Below, one piece after another: positions 25,896 through 34,392 of a DNA stretch of 64,000 nucleotides (position 1 is the stretch's first letter; the number at the start of each line of letters is the position of its first letter). Made by a program: the position numbers and the translations under genes. The notes under the pieces were generated by a model that was given only the letters and a program-made list of their open reading frames with translations, was not told where the DNA came from and made no database searches. This DNA is from Paenibacillus planticolens (lineage in GTDB: Bacteria > Bacillota > Bacilli > Paenibacillales > NBRC-103111). The DNA lies in assembly GCF_013141725.1 (NCBI RefSeq), contig NZ_WHNZ01000045.1, forward strand, positions 124,001 through 188,000. Reading direction: 5' to 3'.

Positions 25896-26972
25896 ATGAA
25901 TACTGAAACATTAGAGCTTTTTCGAACGCTGACTGAAATGCAGGCAGCTCCTGGGTTTGAACGAGAAATTCGCAAGTTCGTCCGCGGTGAATTGGAGAAA
26001 TATACAAACGAGTTCGTCCAAGACGGCCTCGGCAGCTTGTTCGGCGTTCTGCGGGGCGATGAAGCCGGTCCCAAAGTCATGGTCGCCGGACATTTCGACG
26101 AGGTTGGCTTCATGGTGAGCGGCATCACCGAGCACGGCACCATCAAGTTCCAGCCCCTCGGCGGCTGGTTCAGTCAAGTTCTGCCCGCGCAGCGCGTGCA
26201 GATCATGACCGAGCAAGGGCCGATCATCGGCGTGATCGGCTCAGTGCCCGTGCACTTGCTGGACGAAGCGGCGCGCAGCAAGCCTGCGGACATCAAGACG
26301 ATGTACATCGACATCGGCGCAGAAGATAAAGCCGATGCCCTCGCCATCGGCATCAAGCTCGGGCAGCAGATTGTTCCCATCTGCCCGTTCACGCCCATGG
26401 CCAATCCGAAGCGGATTATGGCCAAGGCATGGGACAATCGCTACGGTGTCGGCCTGGCGATTGAACTAATGAAGGAGCTTCACGGCGGGCCGAAGCTCCC
26501 GAATGTGCTGTACGCGGGCGCTACCGTACAGGAAGAAGTTGGCGTGCGCGGCGGACGCACGGCGGCGAATCTCATCCAGCCGGACTTGTTCTACGCGCTG
26601 GATGCCAGTGCCGCCGGAGATACGACCGGCGACCGCAGTGCTTTTGGGCAGCTGGGGCGAGGGGCGCTGCTGCGCATTTTCGATCCCACGATGATCACCC
26701 ACCGTGGGATGGTCGAATTCATTCTGGATACGGCGGAGACGCATAAGATCCCGTATCAATATTTTATTTCGGCGGGAGGAACCGACGCCGGACTGGTGCA
26801 CGTGCAGGGCAGCGGTATCCCTTCGGCCGTTATCGGCGTCTGCGCGCGCTATATTCACACATCCGCGTCAATTCTTCACGTGGATGACTACGCCGCTGCC
26901 AAAGAGCTGCTCATCAAGCTCGTGCAGGCGAGCGATCGAACAACACTGAATACGATTCACGAACAAGCGTAA
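25896..26972 (+). CDS. M42-family metallo-aminopeptidase/glutamyl-type peptidase
   Basis: The 358-aa cytosolic peptidase has the binuclear metal ligands of family M42: His in VAGHFDEVGF, Asp in KAWDNRYGVG, the Glu pair in TVQEEVGVRGG, Asp in FYALDAS and His in RYIHTSAS. Related to YsdC/FrvX-type proteins, which trim peptides and form large assemblies. A terminator follows directly. Confidence 0.93.
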   Translation: MNTETLELFRTLTEMQAAPGFEREIRKFVRGELEKYTNEFVQDGLGSLFGVLRGDEAGPKVMVAGHFDEVGFMVSGITEHGTIKFQPLGGWFSQVLPAQRVQIMTEQGPIIGVIGSVPVHLLDEAARSKPADIKTMYIDIGAEDKADALAIGIKLGQQIVPICPFTPMANPKRIMAKAWDNRYGVGLAIELMKELHGGPKLPNVLYAGATVQEEVGVRGGRTAANLIQPDLFYALDASAAGDTTGDRSAFGQLGRGALLRIFDPTMITHRGMVEFILDTAETHKIPYQYFISAGGTDAGLVHVQGSGIPSAVIGVCARYIHTSASILHVDDYAAAKELLIKLVQASDRTTLNTIHEQA

Positions 26973-26983
26973 TCACTGCGCAT

Positions 26984-27008
26984 AACCCGCCTTCACGGCG
27001 GGTTTTTT
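26984..27008 (+). terminator. Rho-independent terminator
   Basis: AACCCGCC-TTCA-CGGCGGGTT followed by TTTTTT, just after the M42 peptidase gene. Confidence 0.95.
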
Positions 27009-27083
27009 CATGAAATGTAGAACTCATGTTCCAATTTATGGTATAATTAGTAGAATCATAGGATCGAAGAAAGAAGGCTGTAT

Positions 27084-27521
27084 ATGACGTATATCATTCG
27101 CGAAGCAAACTCCCGGGATACCAAGGAAATCAGCAGCTTAGTTTTCAAACGGACTGGCAAGTTGATTTCTCCCTTACACATTGAGAACAGGCTGCATTTT
27201 ATGCGTGGAAACCCGGATGAATCGCTCTATGTGTATGAGGAGGAGAACCAGATCCTCGGCACGTTAGGCTTTCGTATTCGCCAAGCCGACGATGCCGTTG
27301 TGAAGTTCAGTGAAATCTCCGTTATTTCCATAGAGGAGACTAACCAGAGCCAAACTGCTGCCGAGAAGTTAAAAAGCTATGCGGAGCAGTTGACCCAAGA
27401 GCACGCTTGCTCAGGGATGTGGTGGATCACAGGTTCAGAGAACAATAGCGATAGCCGAAGAGCCAATGAACCGCTTGGTTTTCATGAAACAGGATATCGA
27501 TTCGTCAAAAGATTCCTCTAA
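27084..27521 (+). CDS. GNAT-like N-acetyltransferase
   Basis: The 145-aa protein begins IIREANSRDTKEISSL, a typical GNAT beta1-alpha1 opening, and has a strand pair LYVYEEENQILGTLGFRIR followed by KFSEISVISIEE. The acetyl-CoA loop (QTAAEKLKSYAE) is weak for the Q/RxxGxG/A pattern, and the end NEPLGFHETGYRFVKRF resembles the GNAT C-terminus. Substrate unknown; acetyltransferase activity is inferred. Confidence 0.7.
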   Translation: MTYIIREANSRDTKEISSLVFKRTGKLISPLHIENRLHFMRGNPDESLYVYEEENQILGTLGFRIRQADDAVVKFSEISVISIEETNQSQTAAEKLKSYAEQLTQEHACSGMWWITGSENNSDSRRANEPLGFHETGYRFVKRFL

Positions 27522-27562
27522 AATGCCGAAATTTACTACAAAACTTTGAGGAGTGATTTGCT

Positions 27563-27949
27563 ATGTCAACAGGGTTTAACACAGGGCCGTTTACTAACCA
27601 AAGCGGCGTAAATCTTTTTATTCTTATTTTTACGATTATGGCTGTGCTTATTGGCGGCTTTATCTTATTTATGATCATTAAAGGACTTCTCGTTTGGTCA
27701 TCCAATAATGCCTCCCCCATCCAAAGCCTGGTCTGCAAGGTCGTTGCCAAAAGAATGCAAGTTAGCGGCGGGTCTGGAGATTCCAGTTCAAATACGAGTT
27801 ATTATGCCACATTTGAATTTGAAGATCGCCGCAGATTAGAACTACGCGTGGGACGCGATCAGTTTGGGTATATCGTTGAGGGAGATGAGGGAATGCTGAC
27901 CTATCAAGGCACTAGGTTCAAAGGATTTTCTCGCGATTTGTCCGTTTAA
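27563..27949 (+). CDS. DUF2500-family membrane protein
   Basis: The 128-aa protein has one membrane helix (residues about 17-42, FILIFTIMAVLIGGFILFMI) and a C-terminal beta domain with YYATFEFEDRRRLELRV and VEGDEGMLTYQGTRFKGF, which match DUF2500. Function unknown. The RBS GAGGAG is 9 nt upstream. It lies 41 bp after the acetyltransferase gene. Confidence 0.9.
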   Translation: MSTGFNTGPFTNQSGVNLFILIFTIMAVLIGGFILFMIIKGLLVWSSNNASPIQSLVCKVVAKRMQVSGGSGDSSSNTSYYATFEFEDRRRLELRVGRDQFGYIVEGDEGMLTYQGTRFKGFSRDLSV

Positions 27950-28054
27950 GGCGAAAAACTGCGCATCCTTTACAAAAACTACGCAATTCGAAGCAAATCG
28001 ACGAAACCGCTAAAAAAGTCAGTAAAAATCTCTTTTTAGCAAATATTCTGAATA

Positions 28055-28083
28055 TTTACAATATTTTAATATTAGGCTATAGT
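28055..28083 (+). promoter_or_regulatory. Strong sigma-A-type promoter of the ncRNA
   Basis: TTTACA (28055-28060), a 17-nt spacer and TATAGT (28078-28083) lie in A/T-rich DNA. No open reading frame follows; transcription should start near 28090. Confidence 0.8.
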
Positions 28084-28089
28084 TGTCTT

Positions 28090-28437
28090 AGGCTCACTTG
28101 AAGGACAAGCCTTACAGCTGGTAAGGACCCCCAAGAGTAGCCAGGATATTCTCAACTTAGGAAGGGGATAGTCCAATGGACAACGTTAGCGAAACATGCC
28201 CACTTTTCCTTCAAACGACGGAAGAAAAGGTGCGGGAACGGGTTACGTTCATAGGGCATGTGGGAATCCAGAGGCGGTAAATGTGTTAAGCGTTTATTCG
28301 AGGAAAGGATCCGTAACAACGTAAAGTCGTAATTTGCAACGTGAGTTGGTTGATTGGAGTGTGTGTAGGGACAATTGAATACCTTTAGTGAAACTTAGAG
28401 ACCACCGGTTATCATAGATAAGCGGGGGTCTCTATTT
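28090..28437 (+). ncRNA. Candidate structured ncRNA, family not recognised
   Basis: No ORF exists in 27950-28448. After a good promoter the sequence folds into many helices: CACTTGAAGG (28095) with CCTTTAGTG (28382) closes the molecule; CTTAC-AGCTG-GTAAG; GGACCCCC with GGGGATAGTCC; CATGCCC with GGGCATG enclosing CACTTTTCCTTC/GAAGAAAAGGTG and GAACG-GGTTA-CGTTC; and a terminator-like hairpin at the end. It lacks SRP, tmRNA and RNase P hallmark strings. A large regulatory or catalytic RNA, or a long leader of unknown type, is possible. Confidence 0.65.
28397..28437 (+). terminator. Terminator-like hairpin at the ncRNA 3' end
   Basis: AGAGACC pairs with GGTCTCT around an inner GTTATC/GATAAGC stem, with a weak TATTTGT tail. 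It also stands 12 bp from the stop of the convergent kinase gene. Confidence 0.65.
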
Positions 28438-28448
28438 GTGCGCTTTTT

Positions 28449-29567
28449 TCATTCTGGTAATGATAGCCGAACTATGAAAGTTGTCATCTCCTCCGGCTTG
28501 CTCTCTACGGAGATCGTACCGGCATGCATGTCGATGATCTTCTTGACAATGGACAGCCCCAAACCGTTGCCGCCGGATGCCCGGTTTCTCGATTTGTCCG
28601 CTTTGTAGAATCGTTCAAAAATATGTGGCAAATCTTCCTCTGAAATACAAGCTCCGTTATTGGAAATTCGAATAATAGCTTCTTTCCGGTTGCTTGTCGC
28701 ATGGACACCGATCGTTCCGCCTACCGGCGTGAATTTGATCGCGTTATGAATTAAATTCGTCCATACCTGGCCGAGCAGGTCCTCATCGGCTATCAGCGTC
28801 ACCGGCTCCAGCTCGATGTCCATTTCGATATTTTTTTCAACCCACTGCACTTCACAGGCCAGAATATGATTGCGGATTTGCTTGTCAAGCCGGTAGCTTT
28901 TCGGTTCGAAAGGGTGATGCTGCGACTCTAACGACGATAATTTGAGCAAGTTATCGCTCAGCTTGGAAAGCCGCGTACTCTCAGCTTCGATGATTTCCAA
29001 ATAGTGCTTACGCTCCGCTGGGGTGATCATCTCGTTCTGCAGTGCACGCGAGAAACCGCTGATGGAGGTGAGAGGCGATTGAATTTCATGGGATACATTC
29101 GAGATGAATTCCTGTCTCATTTTCTCCAACTGCCCCAGCTCCACCGCCATGTTGTTGATGGAGTCAACCAACTCTACGAAAGGCCCATTATGCGGATTAC
29201 TGTCAACAAACACATTGAAATCTCCTCTGGACATACTCCTGATCGCATGAATCAGCGATTGAAAAAACTTCATCTGCTCGCTGCGGAAAAACCTGCCCAG
29301 GCACGCCATCGTAATGCCCCAAAGAAACATCCCGCCGATACAGTTAATCAATTGGACAACCACTTCCGGGGGGCGTTTATTCATATAGGTGAAGATCCAC
29401 TCTGTCGCGTAGAAGACCGCCAGCCAGTACAGGATGATGAGAATAAAAATTCCTAAAGCGAACAAAGTGCCGCGCACACGCTTCCCGAGTGACATCTTGT
29501 TTTTCCGGTCCCTCGCCGGCCTTCTTTCCCTCGGTGGCTTTCTGTCCCTCGGCGTTCTCCTGCTCAT
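28449..29567 (-). CDS. Sensor histidine kinase with Arg-rich N-terminus
   Basis: The 372-aa kinase begins with a strongly basic stretch (about 30 residues rich in Arg, Pro, Lys) before two TM helices (about 33-55 and 68-92) with a very short outer loop, suggesting intramembrane or membrane-stress sensing. The phospho-acceptor is SHEIQSPLTS, N box HNAIKF, F box IFERFYKAD, G2 GNGLGL. The G1 motif reads NNGACIS instead of DNGxGI. It overlaps the regulator gene by 4 bp (ATGA). Confidence 0.93.
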   Translation of the reverse strand: MSRRTPRDRKPPRERRPARDRKNKMSLGKRVRGTLFALGIFILIILYWLAVFYATEWIFTYMNKRPPEVVVQLINCIGGMFLWGITMACLGRFFRSEQMKFFQSLIHAIRSMSRGDFNVFVDSNPHNGPFVELVDSINNMAVELGQLEKMRQEFISNVSHEIQSPLTSISGFSRALQNEMITPAERKHYLEIIEAESTRLSKLSDNLLKLSSLESQHHPFEPKSYRLDKQIRNHILACEVQWVEKNIEMDIELEPVTLIADEDLLGQVWTNLIHNAIKFTPVGGTIGVHATSNRKEAIIRISNNGACISEEDLPHIFERFYKADKSRNRASGGNGLGLSIVKKIIDMHAGTISVESKPEEMTTFIVRLSLPE

Positions 29568-30241
29568 GACCTCAGCACCTCCATCCGATAGCCGAGCCCC
29601 CGAATCGTGGCAATGCGGAAAGCATGCTGCTCCTCCGGAAACCGCTCACGGAGCCTGTTGATATGAACATCGACAGTCCGTTCGTTGCCCTCATAGTCGA
29701 AGCCCCAGATTTGCTCGATCAGTTGGTCGCGCGAAAATGTTTTACCTGGATAGCTCGCCAGCTTGTAAAGCAGCTCAAATTCTTTGAGAGGCAGCGTCAA
29801 GCTCTCCGAGCCGACGGTTACCTCGTAGGTTTTCTTGTTCATGCTGAGGTCTCCGACCTGAACGGTTTGGGACGAGGCAATTTTATAGCGCTTCAGGAGC
29901 GCTTTAACCCGCATCGCCAGCTCCACAGGTTCGAAGGGCTTGACGAGGTAATCGTCGGTGCCCAGCTCGAAGCCTCTGACCTTCTGCGAGGTTTCGCCTT
30001 TGGCAGTGAGCATAAGCAGCGGCATCTCATAATGCTCCCGCAGCTCTTTGCACAACTCCCATCCGTCCATATTCGGCATCATGATATCCATAATCACCAA
30101 GTCCACTTGGACGGTTTCGAGCAGTTTGAGCGCTTCCGCGCCGTCCGAAGCTTCGACGACATCGAAGCCTTCGTTCAGCATAAAGACGCGGACCAGCTCA
30201 CGGATATAGGGATCATCATCTACGATTAATATTGGAGCCAT
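29564..30241 (-). CDS. OmpR/PhoB-family response regulator
   Basis: The receiver has the acidic pocket (VDDDP), phospho-Asp in VIMDIMMPNMDGW, MLTAKG and LVKPFEP; the winged helix ends RGLGYRMEV. The start is ATG 30241 (MAPILIVDDDP, 225 aa), with GTGAGG 9 nt upstream; the GTG at 30256 overlaps that RBS. It is translationally coupled to the kinase gene by an ATGA overlap. Confidence 0.95.
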   Translation of the reverse strand: MAPILIVDDDPYIRELVRVFMLNEGFDVVEASDGAEALKLLETVQVDLVIMDIMMPNMDGWELCKELREHYEMPLLMLTAKGETSQKVRGFELGTDDYLVKPFEPVELAMRVKALLKRYKIASSQTVQVGDLSMNKKTYEVTVGSESLTLPLKEFELLYKLASYPGKTFSRDQLIEQIWGFDYEGNERTVDVHINRLRERFPEEQHAFRIATIRGLGYRMEVLRS

Positions 30242-30438
30242 TTTATCCAGCCTCACTTTATCACTTCATGTTGGGTCTATTGCCTATCTTGCAAATTTCA
30301 TTGTATGAAAGTAGCATAAGGGGCTTTTATAAACTGAATTTAAACCAATGAGGGCATATCGCGATGTAAGGGCTTTTTTTGGTAAAAAATTTGTGATACA
30401 TTTTGGAGACAGTATCCGTTATGGGGGGATCTCACCTT

Positions 30439-30924
30439 ATGCTTAATAATACCTATTCCCAGTTTTCCATGCTTATAGGCGAGGAAGCCGAAGCTGCTTA
30501 TCAGCAAGAGGTGCGCGCCGAAGGATATGCCGGCTTCCGCCGCCTGCTCGACGGCTTGACCGAGGCCATCAAAGCTGCCGCCGATGCGGACATCCCTGGG
30601 CTTGAACAGGCATTGGCCAAAGCTAGCCGCTTGTTCCCTGAGCCGGTTCAATTCAGCCCCTCGTGGGAGTGCATTTGGGCGGAGCTTGAGGCTACCTTGA
30701 CTGCGAAAAAGCATGTCCTATCGAGCATTTCACCGGCTGAGCGCAGCGGCGAATGGCAGGTCATCATGGATAATCCTCAGGTGGTTCAGGAAGTTGTGTG
30801 CTACCCTGGCCTGGACTTCCATGACGCCGCATACCTATACGCCTATTTCCGCCCACAACTGGAAAAGTCGGAGTATATCCGCCTGCAGAAAATCCAAACC
30901 GTCATTCAGGAACTTGGGCGCTAG
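30439..30924 (+). CDS. Uncharacterised 161-aa protein
   Basis: The protein starts MLNNTYSQFSMLIGEEAEAAY; GGGGGA lies about 11 nt before the ATG. It is acidic, alpha-helical and soluble, with conserved-looking aromatic blocks (SPSWECIWAELEATL, CYPGLDFHDAAYLYAYF). No signal peptide or membrane segment. I do not recognise the family. It is divergent from the regulator gene and stands alone. Confidence 0.65.
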   Translation: MLNNTYSQFSMLIGEEAEAAYQQEVRAEGYAGFRRLLDGLTEAIKAAADADIPGLEQALAKASRLFPEPVQFSPSWECIWAELEATLTAKKHVLSSISPAERSGEWQVIMDNPQVVQEVVCYPGLDFHDAAYLYAYFRPQLEKSEYIRLQKIQTVIQELGR

Positions 30925-30953
30925 AAGAAGGAAGAGGAAGGACTAGAAGCCCA

Positions 30954-31592
30954 TTATCGGGCTTTTCGGGGTTTAAGCAGCACCCATTCCACGAGGCAGA
31001 AGTTGATAAGCAATCCGATCCAAATGTTCACTTGCAAAATTTCAGCCACCATTTGCTGGATACCGCCTTCAGGGAGATGGAACCCTCGCATAGCTGCATA
31101 TAACAGCATACAGAGCGGAACAATCAGTCTTGCTGATGTAGCAACCAGCGTAACGGCGTAGCTGCGAATCATCCAAATGCGATGCTCGGGGAATTGTTTG
31201 GACACTGCGTAGCGGAATCCTTTCCATGTTGTAAACAGCCATAGAAAGCTTAACGCTAGAAATGCCATAGCTTTGGTAAAGTTATCGACGTATACGGTAA
31301 TTACGAGCCCTAAGCATCCACTGACCATGACGCTGACGACATAAATTCGTCCTAATACCCTGTGTCTGGCCGGGAAACGGATTCGAAACCGCTCGCTGAA
31401 TTGGAACAAGCCGCTAACAAGTGCAAGAAGAGCAGTACCGATATGCAGTACAAGAAATGTATAAAATAATGGAAAGTTTCCATTGAGCTCAACTCGGCTA
31501 TTGGCAGGATTTAATGTAACATAAGGAAACACCGCGGCAACCGCCACGCCCAAAATAATAAGAATAACGAATATCCCCAACATCTTGCTCAT
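30954..31592 (-). CDS. DUF2306-family membrane protein
   Basis: The 212-aa protein has about six membrane segments. The motif RHRVLGRIYV, a following RIWMIRSYA-type His/Arg block (PEHRIWMIRSYAVT) and the spacing of histidines match DUF2306, which has features suggestive of haem or metal binding. Function unknown. It is convergent with the 161-aa gene; the next upstream gene on the same strand is a PadR regulator about 100 bp away. Confidence 0.87.
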   Translation of the reverse strand: MSKMLGIFVILIILGVAVAAVFPYVTLNPANSRVELNGNFPLFYTFLVLHIGTALLALVSGLFQFSERFRIRFPARHRVLGRIYVVSVMVSGCLGLVITVYVDNFTKAMAFLALSFLWLFTTWKGFRYAVSKQFPEHRIWMIRSYAVTLVATSARLIVPLCMLLYAAMRGFHLPEGGIQQMVAEILQVNIWIGLLINFCLVEWVLLKPRKAR

Positions 31593-31692
31593 CGTTTAGC
31601 CCCCGTTTATGATCTGATCTTCACTCCTCCGTTAGTGTAACTCTTTCATCTAAATGCCTTCTAAACAGTTTCTTAAATAAATCTAAAATGCC

Positions 31693-32232
31693 TCATTTCA
31701 ACTTCGACTTCATCCACTCACACCAGAACAGATCTGCTTCTACTTTAAGGGTAGCTTTTCTTATAAGAACATAATTGCCGAACAAAGGGTCATGGATCTC
31801 CAGCTCTTCAAGCGGCTTCTTACTCAGGCGTTTGACTTTCTCAAAACTCTCCCCGTATTGCTCTTTTTTCTGTATATAGTAATTCTCGCGCTCTAGCAGC
31901 ATTTTCATAGCCTCATCTTTATCTACGAGACCAATGCAGTATACTTTCAACGCGAACTCATCACGGGTCACAGGCGCATCGGTAGGCAGCCCGATCCACT
32001 CTTGAAGCGCTTTTAATCCGCTAGCTGTTAACGAATATACTTTTTTATCCGGTTTATCCGACTGTGGCACATGCACAAACTCAACATACCCCATCTGCTC
32101 CAGCTGAGCCAGGAGTGGGTATATTTGACTGTGCTTTGCCGGCCAAAAAGGCTGAATATGCTGCATAAGCTCATAGCCTGTTCGGGAATCTTTAGACAGT
32201 AGGCTCAGTAAGCCATAAGAAAGGGTATTCAT
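31693..32232 (-). CDS. PadR-family regulator
   Basis: The 179-aa protein has the N-terminal PadR winged helix (LLSKDSRTGYELMQHIQPFW, HSQIYPLLAQLEQMGYVEF) and the C-terminal dimerising Vir_act_alpha_C helices. PadR proteins repress efflux or detoxification genes and release on binding small aromatics or drugs. It is divergent from a DHA2 MFS exporter gene, and an ATGT-N8-ACAT palindrome lies just upstream of its start. Confidence 0.95.
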   Translation of the reverse strand: MNTLSYGLLSLLSKDSRTGYELMQHIQPFWPAKHSQIYPLLAQLEQMGYVEFVHVPQSDKPDKKVYSLTASGLKALQEWIGLPTDAPVTRDEFALKVYCIGLVDKDEAMKMLLERENYYIQKKEQYGESFEKVKRLSKKPLEELEIHDPLFGNYVLIRKATLKVEADLFWCEWMKSKLK

Positions 32233-32246
32233 AGAAAACTCCTTGT

Positions 32247-32264
32247 TATGTCATAATTGACATA
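32247..32264. promoter_or_regulatory. PadR operator palindrome
   Basis: TATGTCA-TAAT-TGACATA is a perfect 7-4-7 inverted repeat containing the ATGT-N8-ACAT pattern known for PadR-family sites. It lies in the gap between padR-like and exporter genes, closer to the regulator start. Confidence 0.8.
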
Positions 32265-32346
32265 TATGAACTTTGGTAGTATGATGATTTTCATTCAAAT
32301 TATAGAGAATCCGGAGAGTAAGATCAATGGAGAGTGGAGGTAGCAA

Positions 32347-33825
32347 GTGAGTAAAGATGATTTACAGCAAGTCCGTTTTTGGCCGATCATGATTGCAATC
32401 TTCTTTGGATCTTTCGTGTCGATCCTGAGTATGAGTACAATTAATATTGCTATACCGATATTGAGTGAACATTTTCATTCCGATTTGAGTAAAATCCAAT
32501 GGACGATCACAGGATTTATGCTTGCGAGCGGTACAATTGCCCCTCTTACCGGTTACTTAGGTGAGCGATTCAGTTATAAGCGTCTGTACGTTTTGGCACT
32601 CGTAGGCTTTACTGTTTTTTCATTGCTTTGCGCGATTGCATGGGACGCTTCTTCCCTGATTGCTTTCCGTATTATCCAAGGGGCTTTCAGTGGTCTCATC
32701 ATGCCGGCAACGATGACTATCGTGTATCAGGTCATTCCACGCGAAAAGCAGCCGATTGCGATTTCCCTATGGTCCTTATCCGCTATGATGGCACCTGCCA
32801 TCGGACCTACTTTGAGCGGCTGGCTTCTGCAAAATTGGAGCTGGCATTGGTTATTCCTACTTAATGTACCAGTTGGACTCATTGCAACTTATCTCGTTAT
32901 TAAATTAATTCCTTTCTACCGTCTTTCTGTTCCTAAAAGGTTCGATGCCATCGGTTTATTCACCGTTGTTATCGGCAGTCTTTCTCTGCTCGTTGCCTTC
33001 TCCCAAGGCCATGCGTGGGGATGGTCATCCGGCCGTGTAGTTGGTCTGTTCGCAACAGGTATCATCATGCTCGGACTATTCATTTGGAGAGAGCTGAAAG
33101 CAGATTCTCCTTTGCTGAATGTTCGTGTCTTGTCTAATGCGCGTTACTCTTTAACGCTGATTATCTCTAGTATTGTTACGATCAGCTTGTACTCGGGAAC
33201 TTTTCTGACTCCTATTTTCCTGCAAAACATTCAGCACGTAACGCCGCTGGACACTGGCTTGATCCTGCTGCCAGCTTCCCTGGCCATGGCGCTCTGTATG
33301 CCGATTGTAGGTAAATTATACAGCATTCTTGGTCCGCGCATTCTTATTTTTGTCGGTATTTCCTTGATTGCAATTGGAACATTGACACTTAGTTGGCTAA
33401 GCGTCGACGTATCCCGCGGCTATATCTTATTCTGGATGATCGTTCGGAACGTCGGGATCGCTTTTGCGACGATGCCAGCGAGCAATGCCGGTATGGAACA
33501 AATACCGCGGACGCTGTCCGGTCATGCCACATCCATGAGCAACTGGGTGCGCAACGTCTTTGGTTCTTTCGCTATCGCCCTGTTCACTTCGGTACTGGCA
33601 TCTCAAACCGCGACCCACTCCAAGGAACTCGTTGCCAGCGGAATCAAAGATAAAGCCGTGATCGGCATGCATTCCTTTACGATGAGTGTGAATGATGTGT
33701 ATTTGCTTGCTACATTCATTGTGCTCGTTGCGCTGCCACTCAGCCTTTTCATCAGCAAACGACCGATCGAGAAAGAATCCCCTGCAGCAGTAGCTGCGGT
33801 TATCAAACCTGAAGCGGCTAAATAA
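32347..33825 (+). CDS. DHA2-type MFS multidrug exporter
   Basis: The 492-aa protein has 14 predicted membrane segments and DHA2 hallmarks: the loop 2-3 motif GYLGERFSYKRLYV, motif C-like region APAIGPTLSGWLL and RIIQGAFSGLIMPA. Relatives (LmrB, EmrB) export drugs by proton antiport. The start is a GTG at 32347 with GGAGG 6 nt upstream. Divergent PadR gene and palindrome suggest drug-inducible repression. Confidence 0.94.
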   Translation: MSKDDLQQVRFWPIMIAIFFGSFVSILSMSTINIAIPILSEHFHSDLSKIQWTITGFMLASGTIAPLTGYLGERFSYKRLYVLALVGFTVFSLLCAIAWDASSLIAFRIIQGAFSGLIMPATMTIVYQVIPREKQPIAISLWSLSAMMAPAIGPTLSGWLLQNWSWHWLFLLNVPVGLIATYLVIKLIPFYRLSVPKRFDAIGLFTVVIGSLSLLVAFSQGHAWGWSSGRVVGLFATGIIMLGLFIWRELKADSPLLNVRVLSNARYSLTLIISSIVTISLYSGTFLTPIFLQNIQHVTPLDTGLILLPASLAMALCMPIVGKLYSILGPRILIFVGISLIAIGTLTLSWLSVDVSRGYILFWMIVRNVGIAFATMPASNAGMEQIPRTLSGHATSMSNWVRNVFGSFAIALFTSVLASQTATHSKELVASGIKDKAVIGMHSFTMSVNDVYLLATFIVLVALPLSLFISKRPIEKESPAAVAAVIKPEAAK

Positions 33826-33838
33826 TATGTTTTGGGAA

Positions 33839-33888
33839 AGTCCTTGCCTTTGCTGTGTGTATTACACAGAGGGTAAGGGCTTTTTTCT
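33839..33888 (+). terminator. Rho-independent terminator after MFS gene
   Basis: GTCCTTGCC...GGTAAGGGC with an inner TGTGT-gtat-TACACA stem, followed by TTTTTT. Confidence 0.85.
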
Positions 33889-33902
33889 TCCTGGCGGATT
33901 CT

Positions 33903-34170
33903 GAGATGGCCTTTTGGGCTCTCTCAGCTTTCGGATGTGGACTTAATCGGGTGATTTTAATGTGAGACGGCTTTTTTTGGACTTCTCAGCTTGAGATTAG
34001 CCCAATTTCGGACCTGAGACGGCCCTTTGGGCTCTCTCGGCTTGCAGATGTGGCATAAATCCGGTGATTTCAATACGAGACAGCTTTTGGGGACTTCTCA
34101 GCTTGGGACTGGCTCAATTTCGGCCCTGAGACGGCCTTTGGGGCTCTCTCAGCTTCCAGATATGGGATAA
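33903..34170. repeat. Tandem array 2: GAGACGGCC hairpins, ~113-bp period
   Basis: A-type units (GAGAnGGCCnTTTGGGCTCTCTC) start at 33903, 34016 and 34128. B-type units (GAGACnGCTTTT...GGACTTCTC) start at 33964 and 34077. The arrangement A-B-A-B-A gives a 112-113 bp period, like array 1 but with different spacer sequence. It lies between convergent genes. Confidence 0.88.
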
Positions 34171-34202
34171 ATCGTGGAGTGGCAGGTGAATTCAAGACGT
34201 AT

Positions 34203-34390
34203 GTTGTATTTTATGCAACGATTTGGTTACTTTCATGCTCTAGAGCAACCCTTCATTGTATAAAATACACTCATTTCTCCTGATTCTGCTGATTAGTCAG
34301 CTTCAAAGGGAAAATGATTGTATAAAATGCAACGTAGCATGCTGCTGCAGCAAGAAAAGGCACAAATGATTGTATAAAGTGCAACCAAGA
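34203..34390. repeat. TTGTATAAAATGCAAC elements
   Basis: Forward copies begin at about 34256, 34318 and 34371 (TTGTATAAAnTnCAnC), and one inverted copy at about 34203 (GTTGTATTTTATGCAACG). Spacing is about 53-62 bp. No gene is present. Confidence 0.75.
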
Positions 34391-34392
34391 CT

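Noticed and set aside
28090..28437. Identity as RNase P RNA, tmRNA, SRP RNA or T-box
   Set aside because: The conserved core strings of each family are absent, and there is no downstream plus-strand gene for a T-box.
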